Below, in pieces: positions 8,302 to 16,333 of a stretch of 29,394 nt of DNA (its first letter is position 1; every line of letters starts with the position of its first letter). The notes below the pieces were generated by a model. That model ran no database searches, was not told the DNA's origin, and worked only from the letters and a program-made list of their open reading frames with translations. This DNA comes from Candidatus Ruminimicrobiellum caprinum (GTDB taxonomy: Bacteria > Elusimicrobiota > Endomicrobiia > Endomicrobiales > Endomicrobiaceae): assembly GCA_017413305.1 (NCBI GenBank), contig JAFPUA010000221.1:1-29394 (forward strand), given 5' to 3'. The position numbers were made by a program, and so were the translations under genes.

Positions 8302-9747
8302 ATGAAGAAAGAAATAGTAGTGAACAGGACATTTGCTGAAACGCGAGTAGCAGTTTTGGAAGATGACAAATTATCGGATATTTTTATAGAACGAAAAGAA
8401 ACCGAAAAAATTCTTAACAATATTTATAAAGGCAGGGTACAGAATATTGTATCCGGCTTGTCTTCTGCTTTTGTCGATATAGGTTTTGGTAAAACAGCCT
8501 ATTTGGCAATGGACGATATTGTTGCGCCAAAAAATGAGCGTAATATAGAAAATATGCTCAGAGAAGGACAGGATATAATGGTGCAGGTTTATAAGGAGCC
8601 TATAAGCACAAAAGGTCCTAAAATTACCATGGATATATCTTTGCCCGGAAGGCTGTTGGTTTATATGCCGTTCGGCTCTAAAGTGGGAGTATCAAAACAA
8701 ATAGAAAATCCCGAAGAATATAATAGATTAAAAGATATAATAAAAAAATTAAAAAAAGAACTTGCCGGCGGAATTATTGTAAGAACGGAAGCTGAAGACG
8801 CTACAGAAGAAGAAATAGAAAGAGAGATAAAATATCTTTCAAGGTTGTGGGCATCGATAATTGACAGGTTTAATAAATCTCAAACAGGAACTTGTGTTCA
8901 TAAAGATTTAGGAGTGGTTTTTCAGACGGTGAGAGATCATTTTACAGAAGATGTTAAACTGATGCATATAGATAACAGAAAAGAGTTAAAGGATGTTAAA
9001 GAGTTTATAAGAACGATATCTCCGGAATTAGAAGATAGAGTAGTTCTGTACGATGAAAAACTTCCTATATTTCAAGCGTACGGTATAGAAAATGAAATTG
9101 CAAATTTAAGATCAAATAAAGTTCGTCTTAAATCAGGCGGATATTTGATAATACAGGAAACAGAATCTCTTTGTGCAATAGATGTAAACAGCGGGAAATT
9201 TGTCGGCAACGATAATACACAGGAAGAGGTTGTTACTTTAACCAATATAGAAGCGGCAAACGAAATAGCGCGTCAGTTGAGATTGAGAAATATCGGTGGT
9301 ATCGTTGTAATAGATTTTATAGATATGAAACGAGAGAAACATCGCAGAAAAGTTTTGGAGACTATAAGAAATGCCACAAAGAACGATAAAGCTAAAATTA
9401 AAATATGGCCTATCACACATTTAGGACTTATAGAAATGACAAGACAGAGAAAAAGTGAATCTTTATTTTCTCTCCTTGGGGATACTTGCCCCACATGTCA
9501 TGGGCTGGGAGTTATATTATCAAAAGAATCCGTATATGCTGCAGTTTGTCAGGAAATAGAACAAATAAAAGCTGAAAGGTATTTTGGTAAGATAAAAATT
9601 AAACTGCATCCGGATGTAAGTGAATATTTTAACGAAAGAAAAGATAAGCTTAGTGAACAGTATAAAAATGAGATAGTTGTTGTTTCTTCTGACTCTGTCG
9701 GCAGAGAAGATTATCATATCATTTTGGAACAACAAGACGCCAATTAG
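8302..9747 (+). CDS. rng: Ribonuclease G (RNase E/G family)
   Basis: A 481-residue RNase E/G-family endonuclease, the short form without the long C-terminal scaffold of RNase E. It begins 'MKKEIVVNRTFAETRVAVLEDDKL', as in typical RNase G, and has an S1 domain at about 35-120 ('IYKGRVQNIVSGLSSAFVDIGFGKTAYL'). The metal-binding catalytic aspartates are in 'AIDVNSG' (Asp294) and 'VVIDFIDM' (Asp338, Asp341). The zinc-link 'CPTC' lies at 396-399. It cleaves AU-rich single-stranded RNA, maturing 16S rRNA and degrading mRNA. ATG 8302 is chosen over TTG 8290 from alignment with family N-termini. The final codons and stop lie inside the start of a repeat element. Confidence 0.95.
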   Translation: MKKEIVVNRTFAETRVAVLEDDKLSDIFIERKETEKILNNIYKGRVQNIVSGLSSAFVDIGFGKTAYLAMDDIVAPKNERNIENMLREGQDIMVQVYKEPISTKGPKITMDISLPGRLLVYMPFGSKVGVSKQIENPEEYNRLKDIIKKLKKELAGGIIVRTEAEDATEEEIEREIKYLSRLWASIIDRFNKSQTGTCVHKDLGVVFQTVRDHFTEDVKLMHIDNRKELKDVKEFIRTISPELEDRVVLYDEKLPIFQAYGIENEIANLRSNKVRLKSGGYLIIQETESLCAIDVNSGKFVGNDNTQEEVVTLTNIEAANEIARQLRLRNIGGIVVIDFIDMKREKHRRKVLETIRNATKNDKAKIKIWPITHLGLIEMTRQRKSESLFSLLGDTCPTCHGLGVILSKESVYAAVCQEIEQIKAERYFGKIKIKLHPDVSEYFNERKDKLSEQYKNEIVVVSSDSVGREDYHIILEQQDAN

Positions 9748-9896
9748 CAATTAGAAATGAGAAATTAGAAATTGTTGTTAAAATTCACGAAGTGAATTTT
9801 CTGTTAATTCAGAAATTTTTGTTTTACAAAAATTTACATAAATTGCTCATTGATCATTGCTAATTTCTAATTTGGTAGTGCCGCAATTTTTATTGC
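9741..9896. repeat. Intergenic repeat-rich element with nested hairpins
   Basis: The left arm (9741-9774) is built of 'caattag', 'gaaattag' and 'gaaattg' words. The right arm (9841-9873) holds their complements ('gctaatttctaatttg'). Between them are two perfect hairpins: 9-bp stem 9780-9788/9792-9800 and 10-bp stem 9813-9822/9826-9835. A third small hairpin (GCAAT/ATTGC) lies at 9883-9896. The element starts inside the last codons of rng and supplies its TAG stop. It looks like a small mobile or amplified intergenic repeat, possibly also acting as an operon-end structure. The rest of the gap to 9964 shows nothing clear. Confidence 0.65.
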
Positions 9897-9964
9897 AATA
9901 GTTTTTAAAAATTTGTATCATATTTGAGTGTTGGTTTTACATTTAACTAAGCGAGGAGTTTATT

Positions 9965-10678
9965 TTGTTTAAGAATTTTTTAATAATAAGTTTTTGTGCA
10001 GTATGTTTTTGTTTGTTTTCAAATAAAGTTTTTGCAGCTAATAATACTTACCTTATAGATGTACCTACATATTCAATACTTGATTATGGCAGTTATGATT
10101 TGCAGTTTAGAGTTTTTTCCGGCGGAAGTGTTACAACAAAACTTGGTTTTGGTATTTTTAAACCTTTAAATATCGGTGTCAGCTGGGAATTGTCGAATAT
10201 TATAGGAACTGAAGATGTAGTTGTTGCTATTCCTGCTTTGCAAATAAAGTTCAGTATTTATGAAGGCAACGAAACTATTCCGGGTTTTGCTATCGGTTAT
10301 GATGGGCAAGGCTTTTTTTATGATGAACATGATGCTGATTTTAAACAGAAAGGAAAAGGTGTATATTTAGTTTTCGGAAGAGAGTTTTTTCTTCCGGGAT
10401 GGGATTTTAGTGCAGGGTGTAATATAAACGATTTTAAAGATGTCGGAGTTATGGGCTTTGTCGGTTCTTCTTATATGATGATAGATGAAGCTTTAATGGC
10501 GATGTTGGAATGCGATAATATCGGTAAAGGAAGAGATACCAGACTTAATGCCGGTTTTAGGGTATGGATTACTGAAAATTTCGATATAGATTTTATTCTC
10601 AGACAAATGTTAACCGGAGATAAAGAAAGGTTTGGTTGCGAGAGAATTTTAAAGATTAGTTATCAGGGTAGATTTTAA
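9965..10678 (+). CDS. Predicted outer-membrane beta-barrel protein
   Basis: A 237-residue exported protein. The signal peptide covers residues 1-24 ('...LFSNKVFA/ANN'). The mature part is a run of alternating hydrophobic and polar beta strands rich in Gly, Phe and Tyr. It ends in '...RILKISYQGRF', an alternating strand with a terminal phenylalanine, the usual recognition signal for the outer-membrane assembly machinery. I see no named family; the strands 'GFGIFKPLNIGVSWELSN' and 'NAGFRVWITENFDIDFILRQM' recall YjbH- or OmpA-sized barrels. Translation starts at TTG 9965, supported by GAGGAG at 9953-9958 and by the immediate signal peptide. It is followed 12 bases later by accA. Confidence 0.72.
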   Translation: MFKNFLIISFCAVCFCLFSNKVFAANNTYLIDVPTYSILDYGSYDLQFRVFSGGSVTTKLGFGIFKPLNIGVSWELSNIIGTEDVVVAIPALQIKFSIYEGNETIPGFAIGYDGQGFFYDEHDADFKQKGKGVYLVFGREFFLPGWDFSAGCNINDFKDVGVMGFVGSSYMMIDEALMAMLECDNIGKGRDTRLNAGFRVWITENFDIDFILRQMLTGDKERFGCERILKISYQGRF

Positions 10679-10690
10679 GAGGTACATTTA

Positions 10691-11698
10691 ATGAGTGAGT
10701 ATGTTTTAGATTTTGAAAAACCTGTAGTTGAACTGGAAAAGAAAATTTTAAGTTTGAAAGTTTCTGCCGAACATAGTAAGATAGATTTTTCGGGCGAGAT
10801 TGCAGACCTTGAAGAGAAGAAAGAAAAACTTAAAAAAGAAATATATGGTTCTCTTACATCTTGGCAAAAAGTGATGCTTGCCAGACATCCGGAAAGGCCG
10901 TACACCTTAGACTATGTAAAAATAATTTTTGAAAATTTTGTTGAGTTACACGGTGATAGAGCTTTCGGTGATGATGCTGCTTTGGTTTGCGGGCTTGCTA
11001 CAATAGATAATAAACCTGTAGTTGTTATAGGACATCAGAAGGGTAGAACCATACAAGAAAATATGGACAGAAATTTTGGTATGGCGCATCCGGAAGGATA
11101 TAGAAAAGCCTTAAGAATTATGAAAATGGCTGAAAAGTTTAACAGACCTATAGTTACTTTTATAGATACTGCCGGCGCTTATCCGGGAATTGCTGCTGAA
11201 GAAAGAGGCCAAGCAGAAGCTATTGCAAGAAATTTAAGAGAAATGTCTTGTTTGGAAGTGCCCGTGATCAGTGTAATTATCGGCGAGGGCGGATCTGGAG
11301 GAGCAATAGGTATAGGTGTTGCAAACAGAGTCGCAATGCTTGAAAATGCGTACTATTCGGTTATCTCTCCGGAAGGTTGTGCGGCAATACTTTTTAGAGA
11401 TGCGACAAAATCAAAAGAAGCTACGGAAGCTTTAAAAATTACGGCAAAAGATTTGTTTAAGAATGGAGTTATCGACGAGATTATTAAAGAACCTGTCGGT
11501 GGCGCACATGTTGATGCCGTTGAAACGGCAATGAATATTAAAAGGTTTATAAATAAATCTTTGACTTCTTTGTCTAATATGAAAAAACAGGATTTAGCTG
11601 AAGATAGATATGAGAAATTCAGAAAGATGGGTGTGTTTGAAGATTCTGTTCAAAACGGCAAAGTAAAAAAACAGACGAAAAAAGTTTCAAAAAAATAA
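10691..11698 (+). CDS. accA: Acetyl-CoA carboxylase carboxyltransferase subunit alpha
   Basis: A 335-residue alpha subunit of the carboxyltransferase, which with AccD transfers CO2 from biotin carrier protein to acetyl-CoA to make malonyl-CoA for fatty-acid synthesis. An N-terminal coiled helix pair (residues 1-60) precedes the crotonase-fold core: 'LARHPERPYTLDYV', 'ELHGDRAFGDDAALVCGLA', 'VVVIGHQKGR', 'FGMAHPEGYRKALRIM', 'TFIDTAGAYPG', and the oxyanion-forming 'GEGGSGGAIGIGVANRV' with 'ISPEGCAAILF'. Length is near the usual 315-320, with an extra lysine-rich tail ('KVKKQTKKVSKK'). accD is not in the window. It lies 12 bases after the barrel protein and 34 before fba. Confidence 0.97.
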   Translation: MSEYVLDFEKPVVELEKKILSLKVSAEHSKIDFSGEIADLEEKKEKLKKEIYGSLTSWQKVMLARHPERPYTLDYVKIIFENFVELHGDRAFGDDAALVCGLATIDNKPVVVIGHQKGRTIQENMDRNFGMAHPEGYRKALRIMKMAEKFNRPIVTFIDTAGAYPGIAAEERGQAEAIARNLREMSCLEVPVISVIIGEGGSGGAIGIGVANRVAMLENAYYSVISPEGCAAILFRDATKSKEATEALKITAKDLFKNGVIDEIIKEPVGGAHVDAVETAMNIKRFINKSLTSLSNMKKQDLAEDRYEKFRKMGVFEDSVQNGKVKKQTKKVSKK

Positions 11699-11732
11699 TA
11701 TTTAAGAAGTAAAATTTTTAGGAGGCAGTAAA

Positions 11733-12725
11733 ATGGCATTAGTACCAATGAAGCAAATTTTGGAAGAAGCAAAGAAAAAAGGCTATGGTGTTGGCGCTTA
11801 CAATGTTAACAACATGGAACAGATTCAGGCAATTATGGCTGCAGCACAGGAAACACAGTCTCCTGTTATTATTCAGGCAAGCAGAGGAGCATTGAAGTAT
11901 TCCAACTTTACATATCTTGGATATTTGATGAAAGCTGCTGTTATAGAAAATCCTACAATCCCTGTTGCAATGCACTTGGATCACGGTAATTCTTTAGACA
12001 GTGCAAAAAAAGCTATTGATTTAGGTTTCTCTTCAGTTATGATTGACGGTTCATTGAAAGAAGACGGTAAAACTCCTTCCGACTATGAATACAATGTTAA
12101 TGTAACAAGATCAGTAGTTGAATATGCTCATAAATATGGTGTAACCGTAGAAGCTGAAATCGGAAGACTCGGCGGAATTGAAGACGGAGTAGGTTCAGGT
12201 TCAGCACACATTACAGATCCTCAGGAAGCATTACAGTTTGTAAAAGATACCGGAGTTGATGCTTTGGCAATTGCTATTGGAACATCACACGGTGCATATA
12301 AATTTAAAGGCGCAAAAGTTTTGGCTTTTGATGTATTACAGGAAGTAAGAAAACTTATCGACATTCCTATCGTTCTTCACGGAGCTTCTTCAGTTCCTAA
12401 AGAATTGATTGACGCAGTAAATAAATACGGCGGAAAAATGCCGGGAGCAGAAGGTGTTCCTATGGAACATTTACAGAAAGCAATTCAGCTCGGTGTTCAG
12501 AAAATCAATGTTGATACCGATGGAAGATTGGCAATGACCGCAACAATCAGAAAAGTATTTGCAGAAACTCCTGAAAAGTTCGACCCAAGAGATTATTTAG
12601 GCCCTGCAAGAACTGCACTTCAAGGATTAATCGCAAGTAAGATGAAAGCTTTCGGAACTGCAGGACATGCAGGTGATTATGCTCCTTTGACATTGGAAGA
12701 TATGAAAAAAGTTTATAACAAATAA
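11733..12725 (+). CDS. fba: Class II fructose-bisphosphate aldolase
   Basis: A 330-residue zinc-dependent aldolase that interconverts fructose 1,6-bisphosphate with glyceraldehyde 3-phosphate and dihydroxyacetone phosphate. Catalytic and metal residues are visible: 'AMHLDHGNS' (Asp83 and zinc ligand His84), 'VEAEIGRLGG' (about 139-148), 'AIGTSHGAYK' (His186) and 'VLHGASS' (His216). 'INVDTDGRLA' completes the phosphate-binding region. The length fits class II type B enzymes. A strong AGGAGG ribosome site lies at 11720-11725. Codon use is more regular than in neighbours, as expected for an abundant glycolytic enzyme. Confidence 0.97.
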   Translation: MALVPMKQILEEAKKKGYGVGAYNVNNMEQIQAIMAAAQETQSPVIIQASRGALKYSNFTYLGYLMKAAVIENPTIPVAMHLDHGNSLDSAKKAIDLGFSSVMIDGSLKEDGKTPSDYEYNVNVTRSVVEYAHKYGVTVEAEIGRLGGIEDGVGSGSAHITDPQEALQFVKDTGVDALAIAIGTSHGAYKFKGAKVLAFDVLQEVRKLIDIPIVLHGASSVPKELIDAVNKYGGKMPGAEGVPMEHLQKAIQLGVQKINVDTDGRLAMTATIRKVFAETPEKFDPRDYLGPARTALQGLIASKMKAFGTAGHAGDYAPLTLEDMKKVYNK

Positions 12726-12732
12726 AAAGTTA

Positions 12733-12761
12733 TTGACAATAATTCTTAAGTCTGTTATAAT
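12733..12761 (+). promoter_or_regulatory. Consensus sigma-70-type promoter for the small membrane protein
   Basis: TTGACA (12733-12738) and TATAAT (12756-12761) are separated by exactly 17 bases, both boxes perfect. The promoter begins eight bases after the fba stop and drives the 96-residue membrane protein, perhaps also the signalling genes beyond. Confidence 0.9.
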
Positions 12762-12813
12762 AGTTTGTATGATTTATACAAAATGTAGTATATAAAAAAG
12801 GGGGAAGTTAATT

Positions 12814-13104
12814 ATGGCAAATTATGAAGTTAAAAAAGTTGGTGTTGTATCTTTGTGCAAAATATTCCCGATTGTGTTCGCAATTTTGGGCGCAGTAATC
12901 GGAATATTCACTTTCTTTATTTTCCCTACGGAATTGGCTGCAAATTTAGGTTTCGGAGCAAGATTGCTTTCTTGGTTGATTTTTATAGTTCTTTACACAT
13001 TTATAATGTCAATCGGTATAGTACTTGTTGCTTGGATCTACAATTTTGTTGTAGGTAAAGTTGGAAAAGGTGCAGTTATTGAATTAGAACAGACAGAAGA
13101 ATAA
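12814..13104 (+). CDS. Small two-helix membrane protein (DUF3566-like)
   Basis: A 96-residue protein with two strong hydrophobic helices ('IFPIVFAILGAVIGIFTFFIF', about 17-37, and 'LLSWLIFIVLYTFIMSIGIVLVAWIY', about 51-76). It ends in 'YNFVVGKVGKGAVIELEQ'. The N-terminal strand, helix pair and terminal 'YN...GG.xxEL' layout resemble the DUF3566 transmembrane family; this is a weak inference. A ribosome site (GGGGGAAG) lies at 12800-12807, and a perfect consensus promoter lies about 50 bases upstream. Such a promoter predicts high expression. A strong hairpin follows the stop. Function unknown. Confidence 0.82.
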   Translation: MANYEVKKVGVVSLCKIFPIVFAILGAVIGIFTFFIFPTELAANLGFGARLLSWLIFIVLYTFIMSIGIVLVAWIYNFVVGKVGKGAVIELEQTEE

Positions 13105-13112
13105 TTTTATAA

Positions 13113-13148
13113 AGCCGGTTTATCAGCTAATAAGTTGGTAAACCGGCT
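13113..13148 (+). terminator. Strong hairpin after the small membrane protein gene
   Basis: AGCCGGTTTA (13113-13122) and TAAACCGGCT (13139-13148) form a perfect 10-bp stem with a 16-base loop. No T tract follows, so it may be an RNA-stabilising end or partial terminator rather than a classic intrinsic terminator. Confidence 0.6.
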
Positions 13149-13177
13149 CACTCCAAAAAAAGAAGGGTATTTTCTTG

Positions 13178-14650
13178 ATGAATCTTTCTCTCAGTCTTAG
13201 ATTTAAAGTTACCCTGGCAGTTTCACTCCTTTTAGCAATCGTTATATTTACCATTGCATATTCTGTTGCCGTAACACAAAAGAATTTTTTAATACGTCAG
13301 ATATCGGATACCAGGGAAAGAACTTTAAGAAGTTTCTCATCAATGTGTAACGAAGCCGTAAAATACGGGAAAGAAGAACAGGTAGAAAGTGCAGTAAATT
13401 TATTGATTTCTACTTATAAACCTTCTGTAGTGTATTCCGGATATATTAATGCCGACGGAGGTATTATATATAGCTCGAGATACAACGATGTAAACATTGA
13501 TTCGGAATTTAAGAGAAGAATTAAAAATTTTTCCAAAGAAAGATCGGAAAGTTATGTTTCTTATGGAGGGGAACAGATTTATGAGATGGGTACTCCGTTT
13601 TTCATTAACGGAGGTCAGTATGCAGGAACTTTTATTATAGGCTTTTCTCAAACAGCGATGAATAAGCATGTTGCCACAATCGTAGAAGATATGATTATGG
13701 AGATAAGAAAAGTCAGTTTGATTGTTATGACCAGCTTTATAGTGCTGGCCTTCTTTTTAGGCTATTTTATGTTTGTTAAACCTCTTAATTTGTTGATTAA
13801 AGCGTCCGAACAGATAACAGAGGGGAACTTTAATGTTGAAATTAGTGTTAAAAGACACGATGAAATAGGAAAACTTGCACAAACTTTTAATAATATGGTA
13901 AAACGAATAGAAAATCTCGATTCCATGAAAGATAGTTTTGTGTCCAGCGTCTCACATGAGTTGAGATCGCCGCTTTCTGCAATAGACGGCTATTGTGATT
14001 TGTTGATAGGCTGTGTAGAAAGTAACTATGAAAATTCTAAAGAACAGTTGGAAAAAGGTTTACAGATAATGAAGCAGGCTACTGTAAGGTTGACCAACTT
14101 TATAAATAATATTCTTGATTTGGCAAAAATGAAAGCCAATAAATTGGAAATAAAAATAGCTCCTGCGGAAATTGAACCGATAATACAAGAGATAGTTGCT
14201 CTTTATCAGCCGATGGTTTTACAACAGGAAAAGACTATCGGTTACGAAATATCGGGCGAAATTCCCGAGCTGGAAATAGATTCCGAAAGAATAAAACAGG
14301 TAATTACAAATTTGGTAAGCAATGCTGTTAAGTTTACAAAGAAGGGCGGTAGTATAAAGATTAAAGTTCTTCCCAGTTCGCCCGGATATGGAACGGATTA
14401 TATAGAAGTTTGGGTGCAGGATGACGGAACAGGTATACCAAAGCAGCAGGTTGATTTAATTTTTGAAAAATTTTATCAAGTGCAGGAAAGTGAATTTAAG
14501 CGTCCTAAAGGAACAGGACTTGGCTTGACGATAGTTTTTGAAATGATAAAAATTCATAAAGGTTATATTTGGGCAGAGAGCGATTTAGGAAAAGGTACAA
14601 CATTTAAGTTTGCTTTGCCGAAGAAAAGTTATAATGATTCGGAGAAATAA
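13178..14650 (+). CDS. Membrane-bound sensor histidine kinase
   Basis: A 490-residue two-component sensor. The first membrane helix covers about 10-32, then an extracytoplasmic sensor domain (about 33-178), a second helix ('SLIVMTSFIVLAFFLGYFMFV', about 180-200) and a HAMP linker ('KPLNLLIKASEQITEGNFNVE'). The H-box 'SSVSHELRSPLSAIDGY' places the phosphorylated histidine at 260. The ATPase domain has the N-box 'ITNLVSNAVKFTKKGG', G1 'DDGTGIP', F 'FEKFYQV' and G2 'GTGLGLTI'. The sensed signal is unknown; 'GGQYAGTFIIGFS' recalls a CACHE-like fold. ATG 13178 is preferred to TTG 13175 by spacing to AAGGG. The next gene starts directly after its stop, so that receiver protein is its likely partner. 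Confidence 0.94.
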   Translation: MNLSLSLRFKVTLAVSLLLAIVIFTIAYSVAVTQKNFLIRQISDTRERTLRSFSSMCNEAVKYGKEEQVESAVNLLISTYKPSVVYSGYINADGGIIYSSRYNDVNIDSEFKRRIKNFSKERSESYVSYGGEQIYEMGTPFFINGGQYAGTFIIGFSQTAMNKHVATIVEDMIMEIRKVSLIVMTSFIVLAFFLGYFMFVKPLNLLIKASEQITEGNFNVEISVKRHDEIGKLAQTFNNMVKRIENLDSMKDSFVSSVSHELRSPLSAIDGYCDLLIGCVESNYENSKEQLEKGLQIMKQATVRLTNFINNILDLAKMKANKLEIKIAPAEIEPIIQEIVALYQPMVLQQEKTIGYEISGEIPELEIDSERIKQVITNLVSNAVKFTKKGGSIKIKVLPSSPGYGTDYIEVWVQDDGTGIPKQQVDLIFEKFYQVQESEFKRPKGTGLGLTIVFEMIKIHKGYIWAESDLGKGTTFKFALPKKSYNDSEK

Positions 14651-15586
14651 ATGGCATTCAAAATTTTAATTGTCGACGATGAACAGCTGTTGAGAGAAAT
14701 GCTAAAAGATATTTTTAGGATTGCCGGGTATAATGTTATAACGGCAGAAAACGGTAAACAGGGATTGGATAAAATTTATTCGGAATCTCCTGATTTTGTC
14801 GTTTTGGATGCATCTATGCCTGTTATGGACGGATTTGAAGTACTGAAAAAAATCAGAGAAGATCCCAAATTTATGAACCTTCCAGTTATGATGTTTACTG
14901 CTTTGTCCGGAGAATCAGAACAAATAAAAGGTTTAACTCTCGGTGCGGATGATTATATAACAAAACCTTTTAAAGCACCTATTTTGTTATCTAAAGTTAA
15001 AAATATTTTAGATAGAAAAAAGAAAAGTTTGGATGTTAATCCTTTGACATCTTTGCCTGGAAATATTGCTATAAAAGAAAATGTCGAGAGAAGAATTAAA
15101 AATAAAGAAGATTTTACTCTCTTGTATGTAGATTTGTCCAACTTTAAAAGTTTTAATGATAAGTATGGCTTTGAAAGAGGGGACGATGTTATTAAGTTTA
15201 CTGCCGATACTCTTCAAGATATAGTGAAAAATTTCGGAGTGCAGACGGACTTTGTCGGGCATATAGGCGGGGATGATTTCCTTGCTATAACGAAATCAAA
15301 GAACAGTATTTTTCTTGCCGAAAATTTTATTAAAATGTTTGATAAAGGCGTAAGAAAATTTTACGATGAAGAAGATTTAAAGAGAGGTTTTATAGTTTCT
15401 AAAGACAGATACGGGGGTGTTAAAAATTTTCCTATAATGACCGTATCGATAAGTATAATAACGACGGCAATGGCAGAAATAGCGGATTTTGCCGAGATTT
15501 CTAAAAGAGCAGCAGAACTTAAAAAGGTTGCCAAGAAAAACCCAAAAAGTTCTTATGTTTTTGAGAAAAGAAAATATCTCAGATGA
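14651..15586 (+). CDS. Response regulator with receiver and GGDEF-like (GGDDF) domain
   Basis: A 311-residue protein. The receiver domain (1-120) has 'ILIVDDE', the phospho-acceptor in 'VVLDASMP' (Asp53), and 'DDYITKPF' with Lys105. A diguanylate-cyclase-like domain follows (about 131-305): 'NPLTSLPGN', 'LLYVDLSNFKSFNDKYGFERGDDVI' and the signature 'HIGGDDF' at 204-210. The usual GG(D/E)EF has glutamate where this has Asp209, so cyclic-di-GMP synthesis may be weak or absent; the substrate-binding 'FK..ND' residues are kept. No inhibitory RxxD site is seen. It starts immediately after the kinase stop, implying coupled translation. It may be a GTP-binding or degenerate cyclase output. Confidence 0.9.
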   Translation: MAFKILIVDDEQLLREMLKDIFRIAGYNVITAENGKQGLDKIYSESPDFVVLDASMPVMDGFEVLKKIREDPKFMNLPVMMFTALSGESEQIKGLTLGADDYITKPFKAPILLSKVKNILDRKKKSLDVNPLTSLPGNIAIKENVERRIKNKEDFTLLYVDLSNFKSFNDKYGFERGDDVIKFTADTLQDIVKNFGVQTDFVGHIGGDDFLAITKSKNSIFLAENFIKMFDKGVRKFYDEEDLKRGFIVSKDRYGGVKNFPIMTVSISIITTAMAEIADFAEISKRAAELKKVAKKNPKSSYVFEKRKYLR

Positions 15587-15609
15587 ATCCTGTTTCTTAA
15601 GGGGTGTTT

Positions 15610-16305
15610 ATGAATGTAAACAAAGTTGTTATTGTAGACGATGAAGAACCTATAAGAGAGTTGGTAAGCAGTGTTTTGGAAGTTGAAGGTTTTAAAGTAA
15701 TAAAATGTGCCGATACCGATGAAGGTTATGCCAGAATAATAAAATCTAAACCGGATTTAGTTATACTGGATGTAAAAATGCCTCAGATAGGCGGTATTGA
15801 GTTGTGCAGACTTTTAAGGGCAAACCTTGAAACAAAGAATATTCCTATTATAATGTTAACGGTAGAATCTACCGAAACAGATAAGGTGATAGGATTGGGA
15901 ATAGGTGCTGACGATTATATAACAAAACCTTTTGGTAATAAAGAACTTGTGGCCAGAGTTAAAGCTTTATTGAGAAGGACAGCAATGATACAGGATGATT
16001 CTGCTGTTATAGAAGCCGATGGTTTAGCTATGGATCTTAACGCAGGGACTATAACCATAAAGAACAAAGAAATAAGGTTAAGGCCGAAAGAATTTGATTT
16101 GTTGCATATGTTTTTGTTAAAGCCTAATGTTGTTCTTTCAAGAGAATATATTTTGGAAAATGTTTTTGATTACAATATTAATGTTACAACAAGAACAATT
16201 GATACTCATATAAAAAATTTAAGACAGGCACTTGGCCCCTGGGGCAACAAGATAGTAACAATTTTTGGAAGGGGTTTTAAGTTCGTTCCCGAGAACAAGA
16301 AATAG
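15610..16305 (+). CDS. OmpR-family DNA-binding response regulator
   Basis: A 231-residue regulator. The receiver (1-120) carries 'VVIVDDEEP', the phospho-acceptor in 'VILDVKMP' (Asp54), 'IIMLTVES' and 'DDYITKPF'. The winged-helix output (about 135-231) has 'LRPKEFDLLHMFLLKPNVVLSREYILENVF', 'TRTIDTHIKNLRQAL' and 'TIFGRGFKFV'. All are standard for the OmpR/PhoB class. ATG 15610 follows AAGGGG at 15599-15604; GTG 15604 overlaps that site and is unlikely. One kinase serves two regulators in this block, suggesting branched signalling. Target genes are unknown; the next gene encodes an outer-membrane protein. Confidence 0.94.
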   Translation: MNVNKVVIVDDEEPIRELVSSVLEVEGFKVIKCADTDEGYARIIKSKPDLVILDVKMPQIGGIELCRLLRANLETKNIPIIMLTVESTETDKVIGLGIGADDYITKPFGNKELVARVKALLRRTAMIQDDSAVIEADGLAMDLNAGTITIKNKEIRLRPKEFDLLHMFLLKPNVVLSREYILENVFDYNINVTTRTIDTHIKNLRQALGPWGNKIVTIFGRGFKFVPENKK

Positions 16306-16333
16306 AAAAGACGAGCTATAAGTTAAAAATATT

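Noticed and set aside
12733..12761. Promoter as a regulatory RNA or riboswitch start
   Set aside because: The leader to the ATG is only about 50 bases with no strong structure.
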